A program made the translations under genes and the position numbers. Positions 22,668 to 33,853 of a stretch of DNA of 64,000 nucleotides are shown here, one piece after another (the stretch's first letter is position 1; each line of letters opens with the position of its first letter). Source of the DNA: Rhipidocladum racemiflorum. Its lineage: Eukaryota > Streptophyta > Magnoliopsida > Poales > Poaceae. The notes under the pieces were generated by a model. The model was given only the letters and a program-made list of their open reading frames with translations, did not search any database and had not been told where the DNA came from. Location: assembly GCA_036346355.1 (NCBI GenBank), contig CM070580.1:20947374-21011373 (forward strand), read 5' to 3'.

Positions 22668-24128
22668 GACGTTGACGCTACCGACATCGCCTTTGACGAC
22701 GTCGATCCTGCTTACAGCACTGAAGAGCAAGGCAAGCACCCCCTTTGAACATCTTGAACCCAGATTTTATAATCAGATAAAATGTGATTAAGAATCTTCC
22801 TGCATGCTTATATTTTGCTAAAGCTCTATTTTGTGTTATCTGGAAATTATAACCCATGTTGGTGGATTCCCTTAATCAAGTTGAAGTGTGTTCCATGATA
22901 ACTCCAGGAATGGCTAATTTCAAGATACTAGATGGGATATAATCGTTACTAATTGCATGTGCTTAGAAATGTTTTAGAGATGGTTAATGGCATACACTCT
23001 CTCACACACCATTCTTTATGAAATTCTCTAATGGTTTATTTAAGCAGTAAATAATACTGGTAGTTTAATAAAAATAAAAATAAAACTATTGTTTTGACGT
23101 GGGTGATTATTGGCAATAGCCGGTTGTACATGTGTTAACTTGTACGTAGACAGGGGGAGAATATTGCCCATGTCACATTAAGGATCGAATTAATGTGTTG
23201 TTTTTATGCCAAGATAACCGTACATCCACAAGTGCTGGAATGAGACAGCCTTAACTTATTAAATTATTTGGATCTTGCTTTGCACATTGGTAGGCTGGAG
23301 TAGCAAAAGCAGTAAACCCTTTCTTGTTTGCTTATAAGGGGCTGCCACATGAGTCTTGTGGGTAAACGCATATTCGGTGCAACGGTGTACGCCTGGCTAT
23401 AGACTGGGGCTGTTGTTGTTCTATTTGAGCCGCGGGCTCTTGATTACTATTGCTTTACTATTTATTTGCGTCCATCATAGCCAGGGTTAAACGTCACCGA
23501 GCTGGTGCAAAGCTAGGTTCAAGTAATTGAATAGTTTCGTTATGAACTCCTCGCGGCACACCAAAGGAAGTGTGTTAATAAGCTTTGCATAAAGGAAAAA
23601 CATATCTTGTGGGTAAAGCTGTACAACTCTGCAGAGTCAAAACTAATCGATTAGCCGCGCTCGCGGTCATGAGCACTTAGTAAAGTCATCACATAGTTAG
23701 ATGTTTTCTATGTTCTAAAAATTTGGTAAATGAGTTGGAAATGATACACTCTTGTTCATTATTACTTGTCGTTATACCTGCTCGCGTGAGAACACGGATG
23801 GTCTTCTTTTCTTTTTACTCACAAAGGGCCGCGAGTGATGTTTTATCATTCAATACTTACTACTTTAATTACTTGTCAAACTGTTTTAAATTCAGTTTAT
23901 GCTTTCAATTACTATTCAGTATTATATCATTCAAATATCAGCTTTACGCAAAATTTACCTTACAGCCATTTATTTGAACCAGCTTGCATATAACTAGGCT
24001 TGTAAAAGCCTTGCGAGTACCAATGTACTCAACTTGCTCTAACGTGGTTTTTAGGTGAAGAACAAGATTGTCCTGTCGACGAAAATGATAGCAAAGAACT
24101 CATTTTATATGGTGATGACTGCTTCTAG
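22668..24128 (+). other. Acidic mini-exon pair in family C copy 2
   Basis: The first block (22668-22748) reads DVDATDIAFDDVDPAYSTEE then QGKHPL and a stop. The second (24054-24128) follows a good acceptor (GGTTTTTAG) and reads EEQDCPVDENDSKELILYGD then DCF and TAG. Between them lie 1.3 kb of AT-rich sequence. Copy 4 keeps the same two blocks with different residues but the same acidic character and the same QGKHPL ending of the first block. The spliced reading is inference. Confidence 0.4.
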
Positions 24129-24420
24129 GTTCATCTCGTCTGTTGCCTGTGGTATTTTGGGCGTAGTTGGCAAACAATGAGATGTGGACTTTTTATTACT
24201 ACTACTTTTGGTTGTGTAATAATAATAATATGAACCTCTGATGTAATATAATATTGGAACTTGTGTGTGGCTGTAATTCCAAATTGTGTTAAGTGCTGCC
24301 AGTCACTGATCATGGGAATGGCATAGAAAACACTTTAGAATCTCTCTTTTATGTTGCACTGTAGTTATACATGAGTTTGCGCGTTATACATGCATGCATA
24401 TAATGTATGCGTGCCTTGGA

Positions 24421-25048
24421 TCAGCAATTGATGTTCGCGACCTTGCCGCACATGTCGAGCATCACTTTGATGAAAACGGCATTGATGACACCAACAATTT
24501 GCTTGTAGGCGCTGCACATGCACTTAACGGCGTCGGTGCTTGAGAGTCTAGCCATCGCTGGGCAACACTGTTGCCTAGCCAATTTCGGGAATTTCGGGTT
24601 GACCATCAGGCCGTGAATGTCCAAGCTAACGCACACTCTACGGTTGATTATTTCTATTGGGCACTAACCGCCGGATGGAGGAGGTGGTGGTGGTACCATA
24701 GTGGGTGCAGGCGGTGGCGTTGGGGTCATGTCTTGTGTCGGTGATGGTGCTGGGGATGGTGTTGTGGTCACGATTGGTGGTGGTGACGGCACCGGGGATG
24801 GTGTTGGGGACACAGTGGGTGTTCGTGATGGTGTTGGAGTCACAATTGGAGACGGCGACAGTATCGGAGATGGTGTTGGGGACACTGTGGGTGTCGGTGA
24901 TGGTGTTGGGGTCATGATTGGCCTCGATGATGGTGCGGGAGATGGCATTGGCGCTGGTGTCGAGACTACAATCGGTGGTGGTACTATCGGGCCTGGTGTC
25001 GGGGCCGGGGAGGAAGGGGGAAGGGGACGCTGTGAATTTGGAGGCCAT
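24421..25048 (-). pseudogene. Damaged hybrid proline-rich protein gene, paralog of 50382-51029
   Basis: The 5' end ATGGCCTCCAAATTC (25048) matches the start of the intact paralog, MASKS. The signal-peptide codons are then missing and the frame is lost. In another frame a proline-rich repeat follows (SPAPTPGPIVPPPIVVSTPA, repeated PTPSPTPTVSPTPSP motifs), broken by TAG at 24666-24664 just before the C-terminal domain. After the stop the domain still has all eight cysteines of the 8CM fold (C, C, CC, CxC, C, C; QQCCPAMARLSSTDAVKCMC near 24540) and ends at a TGA at 24423-24421. Loss of signal peptide, one stop, and a solo LTR 31 bases upstream of the ATG argue for a pseudogene. Confidence 0.85.
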
Positions 25049-25078
25049 TGTTGCGGATGCTCGATCAGCTCGCGCCAC

Positions 25079-26052
25079 TGTCGGCTTCTTAGCCAACAGG
25101 CACCTCCGGATCGGGTGCTTGTAAGGTTCAGACGGGGGGCTTTCGGGGCAATCACCGGAGGAAAAGAAACCGGAGTGCCGGGGAAGCTTGGAAGAATGGG
25201 AACGCTAGGGTTTACCCAGGTTTGGGCCCTCCGAAGAGTAACAGCCCTAGTCATGCTTTCCTTGTGATTGCATGTCTTGTGGAATATGAACTGGAATCCT
25301 AACTTGAGAGAATGGAACCCTTTCTCCCATGCACCCCAGCCCCCTTTTATAGCCGGACCGGCTGAGGTGCACGAGTTACAATGGTCTTCCCCTACTCATT
25401 ACACTGCCACGGGCGCATTTAATGCGCCCGTCACTGTCCTTATACTCCATTTAATGCCTGCCGCAGCCGTCACACCCCTGCCTAGGGCCCCACGCCTACC
25501 AACGCCGCCCGTTCCGTCAGGGGGAGGGGTGCTGTCGTGACGCCACCCGCAATTAATGCGCTGGGAATGCGCCGCCATCAGTAGCCTCCACGCTTACCAT
25601 TTAATGCGCACGACTCGCATTAAATTTCCTTAGTCTGGCGCTGCGCGACCGGGAAGCGCGGTGCACCGATGGCGTGGCTCAGACGCCACTCGCCCATCGG
25701 GCGTCACCTTGGCGCCAGTGGTGTGGCTCAACGCCACGCCCATCGGCGACCACCTTCGGCGCCAGTGGTGTGGCACGAACGCCACATCGCTGGCGACCAC
25801 CTTCGGCGCCAGTGGTGTGGCTCGATCGCCACTCCATCGCGGCGACCACCTTCTTGGCGCCAGTGGTGTGGCTTTGTCGCCCATCGCTGGCGACCACCTT
25901 ACTGGGTGTCCAGTGGCGTGGCCTGATCGCCACCTGTCCACTGGGCGACCACCTTGTGGCCCTACTGCTAGCCGTGGCGGTGGGGCCCGAACGCGCCCTG
26001 TCCGCCCGGCGACTGCGGGGGAGTGGGTACCCTGGTGTAGAATACGCCGACA
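25079..26052 (-). mobile_element. Solo LTR of the element B family, in the promoter of the damaged gene
   Basis: On the minus strand it starts TGTCGGCGTATTCTACACC at 26052 and ends AAGCCGACA at 25079, 974 bp. It matches the LTRs of element B in the CACCAGGGTACCC start, the minisatellite motif, the TATA box (TATAAAAG, 25351-25344) and the end region. No internal sequence follows, so it is a solo LTR. The flanks (GCCAC left, GGTTC right) do not match, so either the target duplication is lost or the LTR formed by recombination between two elements. It directs transcription toward the damaged proline-rich gene. Confidence 0.85.
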
Positions 26053-26774
26053 GGTTCAATTTGTCGATTAGGACTTTCCGAATTTTTTAAAATTTTTCAA
26101 GATTGATCATCTTCTGAAAATTTTATGGGAATATTATGGATGTGTTAGGGCCATTCACAAAATTTTTCAAATTTTTCTAAAGTGGTTTGAAGTTTTTAAA
26201 TACATAGGAACTTTTCTAGTTCATTCATATAATCACATGCACAATGTTACATTTAAATGAAGGGCATTGGATGGAAAGATTATCGTAAATTTATGTCAGG
26301 AGAGGGAGTATGAAACTATGAATAATAATATGAAACAAAGTAGAAGTATGAAATGACTTATAATGGAGGTGGCCCTTTTCTTTATTTTGATGAAGCCTTT
26401 AGATGGCATGTTAATGAAACAAAAAATAGAAATTCAGTTACTTCCATACATAAATCACTGCATGCCTGTATGCCACCGGTAAGTCCAAGGATCTGTGATG
26501 AGCTTGGAACTGGTAGAAGCCCATGAAGCCTGTAATTTGCACAATTAAATTTCTGTTGAACATGATTGCTTATCATTGTTATGACTTATGACTACTGCAG
26601 TCTGATCATCATAGTTTGTTAATTATTCACATAAGTACATAACTATAGACCTTGTTTCTTAACTTCAACTGAGCATAGCTTTGCTGCCTCTATGAGGTGT
26701 GTGCACCAATCCCTTTTGGTTTTTTTTTTCTATCTATTTATTTGATCAAATGCAATCTGTCCTGGTGTTTGCTG
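26053..26774. other. AT-rich intergenic stretch, no gene seen
   Basis: The part 26070-26200 (GGGAATATTATGGATGTGTTA, then AATTTTTCAAATTTTTCTAA) resembles 27325-27400 in the same orientation, so a degenerate repeat is present twice. No coding signal is visible. Confidence 0.4.
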
Positions 26775-26777
26775 TTA

Positions 26778-27027
26778 GACCATCTCCAACCATATTCCCT
26801 TCCCTGTTCCCTTCCCCATTCCCATTCCCTTTATTTCCACTCATCTCCAACAGATTCCCTTTAAAGGGAATTGTATAGGGAAAGGAGAGAGAATCCCTTC
26901 CTGGAGGGAATGGGAGAGAGAATCAGTGAAGGGAATCTTTGAAGGGAACCCGTTGGAGCGCTGAAGGGAATGGGAATCCCTTCGCGAAGGGAATGAGGGA
27001 GGGGACGGGAATGGGTTGGAGATGGTC
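26778..27027. mobile_element. MITE with TTA target duplication (PIF/Harbinger-like)
   Basis: The 250 bp element has inverted ends GACCATCTCCAACC..GGTTGGAGATGGTC and is flanked by TTA on both sides (26775-26777 and 27028-27030). Its interior is built of GGGAAT/ATTCCC motifs on alternating strands and could fold back along much of its length. There is no coding capacity. TTA duplications with such ends fit Tourist/Harbinger-derived MITEs. Confidence 0.8.
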
Positions 27028-27030
27028 TTA

Positions 27031-30000
27031 GAACTTACCCATAATTCTCGTAGCACTTATGTTCTTATGTGTTGATTTAGCATTATAAGCCAAGTTTGTA
27101 TATAGGGTTGCTATATATGATAGCTCTAGAGTGTACAATTTAAATTGTTAAGGATTGACTTTTTTAATACATATAAACATATATAAAACTTTTTAAATGA
27201 CTTGAAGTTCATTTGTTACATTTGAAAAATCAAAAACTGATTTTATATACGTTTTTTATCACGACTTTACCACTGTTAGATTTTTTAAAAACTCCTCATG
27301 TTTGAACATCATCTCAAATTTTTATGGGAACATAAGTGATGTCTAAGGACCATTCAAAAAAATTTTCAAATTTTTTTGACGTGTTTTGGACAATTTTTCG
27401 GACGGTTCAATGTGAACCGAGATCTCGGTAATTTCGGCCGAGATCTGAGATTCCCGATTGAAAAAAAAATCAGATTTAAAATTTAGTTTTTGCATCTCGT
27501 TCAAATTTTACTCGAAATTTCCGAATCTCACTAAGATTTCGGATTTCGGCCACCTCCGAAATTTTTTTAAAAACGAAATTTGTAACCTTGCAGCCACCTC
27601 CCGTGTCGCCTTGCCCCGCTCTTCTCTCTCCCGGCCATGCAGCCACGCGGCAGCGCCCAGAGCCCGCACGCCACGCGGCAGCGCTGTCAAGCACTACCTC
27701 TTCGTAAATGTAAAGCAGCCCCAGCATCGCCCTCCACTCTGTTGCCTTTGCCGACCCGAGTCCCAGCCTCCTCCACTGCCGAACCAAGCACCAAGGGGAA
27801 AAACTAGCAAATCGATTGACTGGATGCATCATAGTCCAATTAAACTCACTAGGCGCATCACCATACAATCTGAAACACAATCCCCAGCTCAATTTGAACT
27901 ACCCCTTACCGTCGAGCTTCGCCGCCATGCGTCGCTCCGAACTGCCGCCAGTCGCTGCCGTCCGGCCACCACCTCCCGTCCCCAGCGCCGATGACCACCC
28001 AGGAGGAATCACGGTGAGCTACTGCACCTCCTCCCCTATTCCATTCGGACTGAGAAGCTCTTCACCGTTGGTTCGCATGCAGCCCTGTGCCGACGCCGCC
28101 TCAGACCGCCGCGCCGTCGCCTCTGGCCGTCGCTGCTCTCGCCATCAACTCCCAGGGCATCGGCGAGGTCCCAGGCTCCCGTTTCGGTTCTTGCCGCAGC
28201 TCCTTGCCCCTGCTCCTGCCATCGGCCATGCCCGCCAGAACCATCGCCGTAAACTTCCTGCTCAGTTTCCTTTCTCTGCTAGATGGTTTCAGATTATAAC
28301 AAGACTATTAAACATAGTGCCTTGTGTACTCATCGTCAGGTAGGACCAATTAAATGGGAAGTGTAATTAGCTAGCCAAACCTCAAAGGAAAGATCATTGA
28401 TTATTTGGATTTGACCACCATTTCAAGGAAAATTTAAAATCAACGCATTAAACCTTGTCAGGAGCTCAACTTGAATGAATTTTGCAGGTAATCTTGGGCA
28501 ATATAGTTTAGAGTTAGAATCTGAATTAGTTTGTTAAAAATAGATAAGGTGTTGGAACTAGTTCTTTGGTCAGATCAGTTTATCGATTCCAATTTCAAAC
28601 TCTGTTCCCTGCTCATTATTCATCACTGCAGTCCAGTAGAAGGCTTCAGGCTGTTTTGCCAGATTTAGGTGCATGCTGTTCATAGAAACCTTTAGGGACA
28701 ATTAATTCCCATATACAACACCTTCAATTACTACGACCTTTGTGCGTTGAAGCCAGCATCGAAACTAATGATCACTTGTAGTGAGCTAATGAGCCTACAG
28801 ATCCACCGGACTTATAGAATCATTAATCTGTAGACCAAAAGTTAGCTTAGCAAATTACCCCTGAACTCAAATGTCAAGGTCAGAAGAAAATGTTTGAATA
28901 CTTCAATTAATGTCCAATTTAAAATGTCAGAAGTTGGTCAGCTTCTACTTGTGTATTTCTCTGCTTTCCTCCCTCCTTGCACACCTATTGCTGTTCCAAT
29001 TCCTGATGATTTGCCTTTTTGTGTTGCTTGAACATGGGTCCTTATACTAATTTGCTAGTTCTGTATAATGTGCATGTTATTGTGGTTTGACAAGCTAAAG
29101 ATCTTTAACAATAATGGATCTATACCTTATATCCTTAAGGAAAAATATAAATAATAGATCTTTAGGTGACATGCAGATAGTCAGAACTATATGGAGTAAA
29201 GCGATTTTAGCTAAAAGCCCATTTGATCCCAGTTTGCTTTAGTTTTCGGCTGTAAGTTGGAGTCTAGTCAAAAATTCATATAGTAGTAACTATAGTCATT
29301 AATCTCTTAAAATTATGAAAACCAGTTTCTAAGTTTCCTTAGGACTATAATATATCCAAGTATGCAAGAACAATTCATATTTGATTTAGTTCGCACTAGA
29401 TTTCTAAAGTACTTTGATAGTAAACGCATGTAACTAGTATACAGCCATATAGTGCAAAGGTATGCTAATATAATAGAAACATGTTGGTTTAAGCTCTATA
29501 GATCAAAACCACCTAATACTGTAAAGCTTATTATAATCAGTCATGGTTCGCATGTAGACCTTAATCAAAATATGCTTCCAAGAACTGTATATGTATATAC
29601 TTACGGATGTTAAAAATCTAGGTATTATTTTGATTTCAGATTTGAATATGAAACATAATTCCAAAATAATCAAACACAGCAAGCCAGACAGAAGATACCA
29701 CATATTTCAGAAAAGTAGATCTAGAAAAGATGTGAATGAGTTGAACAGAGGGAAGAATTCTTACGACGGGCTTGATGACGAAAAAGAAGCGGCTTGATAG
29801 TGGCCGTAGTAGAGGAAGTAGTCGGCAGAGGAATCTCGGCGGTCGCGCCAATTGCGTTGCCCGAAACCTTATTGCCGCCCGTGCGTGTTCTCGGCTGCGA
29901 CAGCGGCTCGGATATCCCGCTCTCCTTGCCTCGCGGTGCACGCCGAGAGGAAGGTCGGCGAAGAACGAGCAGCACGAAGACACAACACAGGTCACAGTGG

Positions 30001-30364
30001 ATGAACGCGAGTGTCAGAGCAAAAAACTCAAATTCAGTCTGGACGTCTCCAGATTTTATAGCCTCACATCAGTAACGGTCTATAAATTGACCTTTACAGC
30101 ACCATTATATGCTAGTAACTGCTGTCATCAAATTACTGTTTCTATTGGAAACTAACGCCATTATCATGGTTGTTTCAATTCTCAGTGAATGGCCGTATTA
30201 ATTCACTAATAATAGAGAGAAACCGAAATATAAAAGGGTTTAAACATGCTAGGATTTAATCCACTGCACTGCGATTCGCGAGGTCACAAGTCACGCGGGA
30301 AAAATACGCGGAAATACGCGCGCGCGCGTTCGTGTGACTTTAGCCATGCTCCTCACCCTCCATA
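27031..30364. other. Unassigned sequence with two exon-like GC-rich islands
   Basis: The first part (27120-27560) is AT-rich with a near-palindromic GAGATCTCGGTAATTTCGG..CCGAGATCTGAGA at 27420-27450. A GC-rich island at 27590-28280 holds an open frame from 27927 (MRRSELPPVAAVRPPPPVPS) running to a possible donor ATCACG-GTGAGC at 28011. A second island at 29760-30010 is open in more than one frame without a recognised domain. The rest (28300-29600) shows no gene. A GCGCGCGCGCG run lies near 30320. A host gene fragment is possible but not shown. Confidence 0.3.
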
Positions 30365-32217
30365 TGCCTCATTCACAGCAAAACCAGCAGATGTCAATGT
30401 TTTATCAAACTTTTCGTGCCATTGTTTAGGTGCTTGCTTTAAGCCATACAAGGATTTTAATAATTTGCATACTTTATTTTCCTGTCCAGTAATCGCATAA
30501 CCATTTGGTTGCTCCATATAGATTTCTTCCTCCAACTCTCCATTAAGGAGAGCTGTCTTTACATCCATTTGATGGACGTGTAGACCATAGGAAACTGCTA
30601 ATGCAATTAGCACTCTAATGGTAGTTAATCTGGCAACAGGAGAATAAGTATCAAAATAATCCTCTCCTTCTTTCTGGGTATAACCTTTGGCTACAAGCCT
30701 TGCCTTATACTTATCAACAGTACCATCAGGCCTCATTTTCTTTTTAAAGATCCACTTACATCCAACTGGTTTACATCCAGTAGGAAGTTCAGTGATCTCC
30801 CATGTTCCATTAGCCATGATGGAATCCATCTCGCTACGGATAGCCTCTTTCCAATACTCTGCATCAGGTGATGCATAAGCCTCTGAAAGAGTTTTTGGCA
30901 CATCATCCACAAGATATACAATAAAGTCATCACCAAAGGTTTTCTCAACCCTTTGTCTTTTGCTCCTGCGAGGAGCCTCATTTGTGACAATATTGTTATC
31001 CTCCTCAGGGACATCACAAGCTGGTTCAACAATATTTGGTAACTCAGAAGTAGATGTAAGATCAGACGTTTTAGAATTTTCATTAATGACTGATGCTCTC
31101 ATTGGATAAATATTCTCAGAGAAAGAAGCATCTCTTGATTCCATTATTGTGTTAGCAATAATCTCAGGGGAATCTGATTTTACTACTAAAAATCTATAGG
31201 CCGTACTGTTATGTGCATATTCTAGAAAAATGCAATCGACTGTTTTAGGTCTAAGCTTTCTTTTTTTCTGCAATGGTATATTGACTTTAGCCAAACACCC
31301 CTATGTTCGCAGAAAATTGATATTTGGTGTTCTCCCCTTCCATCCCTCATACGGAGTAATCTCACTTCGTTTAGTAATTACTCTGTTGAGGACAAAAGTT
31401 GCTGTTAAGATAGCTTCTCCCCACCATGACTTAGACATACCAGCACTCTCCAACATGGCATTCACCAAGTCTGTTAGTGTCCGGTTTTTCCTCTCAGCCA
31501 CCCCATTAGATTGAGGCGAGTATGGTGGTGTCACTTCATGGATTATACCGTGCTCAGCACAATATTGGGAGAATTCCTGAGAGATATACTCTCCTCCACG
31601 GTCAGACCTTAACCTTTTAATTTTCTTTTCTAGTTGGTTCTCAACCTCTATCTTATAAATTTTGAAGTAGTTTAGAACTTCATCCTTTGTTTTTAGCAAA
31701 TACACATAACAATAACGTGTTGCATCGTCTATAAAAGTTAGAAAATATTTTTTGCCTCCTTTTGTCAACAATCCATTCATCTCACACAGATCAGAATGGA
31801 TGAGATCTAATGGTCAAATTCCTTTCTTCCTCTAACCCCTTAAATGGTTTTCGAGGTTGTTTTGCTTGCACGCAAGATTGGCACTTTAATTCTTTGACAA
31901 AATCACATTTTGGAATTATTTCAAATCTGGACATTCGAGCAATGGTATCATAACCAATATGACATAAACGAGAATGCCAAATATTGGATTCACAATTATT
32001 TACTTGAGTAGCAACATTTAAATTTAAACAAGACTCCAGTACACTTAAGCGGAACAAGCCTCCGCTTTCATAACCTTTTCCAATAAAGTTTTCAAACTTG
32101 GACATTACAACTTTATTAGACTCAAATACTAGCTTATAGCCATCTCGACATAATAGGGAACCACTGACAAGATCTTGTGAAACTACTCTCAAAACATTCT
32201 TAAGACCAGAACCATAT
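30365..32217 (-). pseudogene. Ty1/copia integrase and partial reverse transcriptase
   Basis: The copia polyprotein order is clear on the minus strand. First the GAG-pre-integrase part (LVSGSLLCRDGYKLVFES, HSRLCHIGYDT, CQSCVQAKQPRKPF), then the integrase core with its three acidic sites (LDLIHSDLCEMNG; RLRSDRGGEYISQEF; SNGVAERKNRTLTDL), then RT start (YWKEAIRSEMDSIMANGTWE, YKARLVAKGYTQKEGEDYFD, VHQMDVKTALLNGELEEEIY, YGLKQAPKQWHEKF). Defects: a one-base frameshift near 31800, and a TAG replacing Trp in FLRT-stop-GCLAK at about 31297. The frame is cut off at about 30365 after AGFAVNEA, before the YVDD motif. Both LTRs are absent. Confidence 0.9.
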
Positions 32218-32289
32218 TAATCGATAGAAGATCTAATTCAAATTAGGTTCATAATAGTTTTTCATCTTCCATACATACGAAAATACTAA

Positions 32290-32369
32290 TAACCTTTACA
32301 AATAAAAGTTAAAATATGCGAAACCAGTTTTAACCTTTACAAATAAAAGTTAAAATATGCGAAACCAGT
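32290..32369 (+). repeat. Tandem duplication of about 41 bp
   Basis: TAACCTTTACAAATAAAAGT followed by TAAAATATGCGAAACCAGT occurs twice in a row without a mismatch apart from the last bases. No gene is near. The surrounding 32220-32780 is AT-rich and shows nothing else. Confidence 0.85.
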
Positions 32370-32779
32370 CTTAAGACGCTTCTAAGATTAAAATATACTA
32401 ATGCTATAAAGACTGTTACCTATCTAGAAAAATTTTAGTTGCAAAATGTTATTGCGTAGACTTTAGTAACACTTAAGCCTTTTCGGCAGTTGGTAGAATA
32501 TCTCGTCTAAATGAGAATATTAAGAAGAATGGCCTAGAATTACTCCCGAGTATATAGACTACCATATTCTAGAAAAATATTTAATTTACATCTCGCTTTG
32601 CATCTGAATCCTATTAGAGCAAAAACCCTAAGTATTATGGTTATCGGCAACTCATGTTACGGATAGTTAAGCATAAGAAAGCCCCTAGTTAAAGTACTTA
32701 TGCCTTAATAAACATATAAAAACCATGTAAGTTCAACCAGTAACCCTAAATCACTCTTACTTTATGTGATGAATTTATA

Positions 32780-33853
32780 TCTGGTCCTTTTATTTGTATT
32801 CTTTTTTCCTTTATTGGAGTTTGCTCTTTTCTATGTATCACAGTATGACGAGTAGAACCTGACGTAATCGACGCTACCGCTAATGAATTTAAGTGCGTGC
32901 TCGACGACAACCCCGATCTCGTCGACAACACAAGTTACGACCCCGACTACTCCAAGCTGCGACTTCAACTTCGTCGTAAAACAATGAATAGCAAGGTAAG
33001 CACCTCCTTTGACCATTATGATCCTATAATTGCAAAGTTCTATTTGGAATTGTCAAAACTATTATGCATGCGTGTATGTTCAATACAACTGCTAGTTGTG
33101 AGAACTTGGTAGTTAAACCCGGAATAAATGGTTTTCCTTAATCATAATTGATCTGAGAACCTTGCTAAACCTTAGACTACACCTAGACATAAGAATAAAT
33201 GTCAACTGGGTAATAATGAACAGTATTTGCATATGCTTAGTAAGCGCAGTAGTACTGATTGCAAGAGGTCGTAACTCAAATAATATGATCCCTCTTAGAA
33301 TTCATCAATGGTTTGGATTTGATCTTTGGTTTGGGATTGGATTATGATTGGGAAGGTTTAAACTGGAAATGTTGGTTTCATTGGGCGGAAAATAGTTGTG
33401 TCGGTGTACTGGAAACAAAGGTGTGTTTTAGACACGGTCGTGATGTGTGGAGTTGGGCTGTGCGAGATGTGGACTCGTACAGTGGTGGTTTGGTTGCTGT
33501 TTGGTTTAAACGTACATGCAGGAGGTGTACAGTGGTTGCCTTGCTATGGAGAGGTATGAGCTAGTGGAAGCTCCGTGGGGCCGATAGTGACCATTATCTA
33601 TAGCCATAGCAAGTGGAATTGGAAGATCTCGCCTGAGTCACCCCAAGAACTGAACTTGATGCTATCAACTGAGTCAAATTGTGCAACCATATGTGCTAGT
33701 TATGGGATAGCCTTAACTTAGTAAATTAGTTGGAGCTTAAAACTTTGCATGTTGGTAGGCCGAGTAGTATGGACGAACCGAGTGAGTGGTATCGTTCTAG
33801 GTGCTCCCTTCGTCGAGGCGTTGGGACCAAAGCATTTCAATACAATGGGTATG
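32780..33853 (+). mobile_element. Family C repeat, copy 3a (3' part, truncated)
   Basis: The left edge is uncertain. The copy carries the first acidic block in its longest form, 32861-32994: DVIDATANEFKCVLDDNPDL, then VDNTSYDPDYSKLRLQLRRK. It ends at a strong donor, AGCAAG-GTAAGC, with GT at 32995. The following AT-rich sequence includes GCCTTAACTTAGTAAATTAG..GCATGTTGGTAGGC (33710-33760), shared with copy 2 near 23250. Copy 3b starts at 33854 and cuts off the rest, including the second acidic exon. Confidence 0.5.

Larger units (their letters stand above)
3977..24311 (+). mobile_element. Family C repeat, copy 2, outermost shell of the left nest
   Basis: The 5' end TGTATCATCCTCAAATT resembles the TGTAACATCC/TGTAACACCTC starts of the other copies at 33854, 56104, 20944 and 62938. 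The right edge is placed by eye near 24311; no matching target duplication was found. Copy 1 and everything in it (5101-20949) is inserted, leaving roughly 4.5 kb of copy 2. The order is an AT-rich 5' part, a GC-rich block, a TATA-like TATTTAAG at 21068-21075, a second GC-rich block (21430-21800), an AT-rich part, an acidic mini-exon (22668-22748), about 1.3 kb, and a second acidic exon (24054-24128). No transposase or pol is present. It may be a very long solo LTR of a gypsy family. Confidence 0.6.

Noticed and set aside
24638..25096. 152-codon frame starting upstream of the damaged proline-rich gene (rich in Thr, Asn, Ile)
   Set aside because: It is the proline repeat read one base off; repeats of a short unit stay open in other frames.
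24701..25267. Glycine-rich plus-strand frame opposite the damaged gene, and the similar one at 50344-51081
   Set aside because: Antisense of a CCN-rich proline repeat always reads as GG-rich codons; the signal peptide and cysteine domain exist only on the minus strand.
27458..28343. Frames suggesting a host gene with exon 1 at 27927
   Set aside because: Only low-complexity Pro/Ala/Ser residues and one possible splice donor; no domain and no second exon seen. Kept as unassigned.
30320..30340. GCGCGCGCG run as a regulatory Z-DNA element
   Set aside because: Too short and without a gene nearby; nothing else supports a role.
33162..33564. Plus-strand Trp- and Gly-rich frames as a small protein gene
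   Set aside because: They lie in the intron-like AT-rich part of a family C copy and are not shared with other copies.
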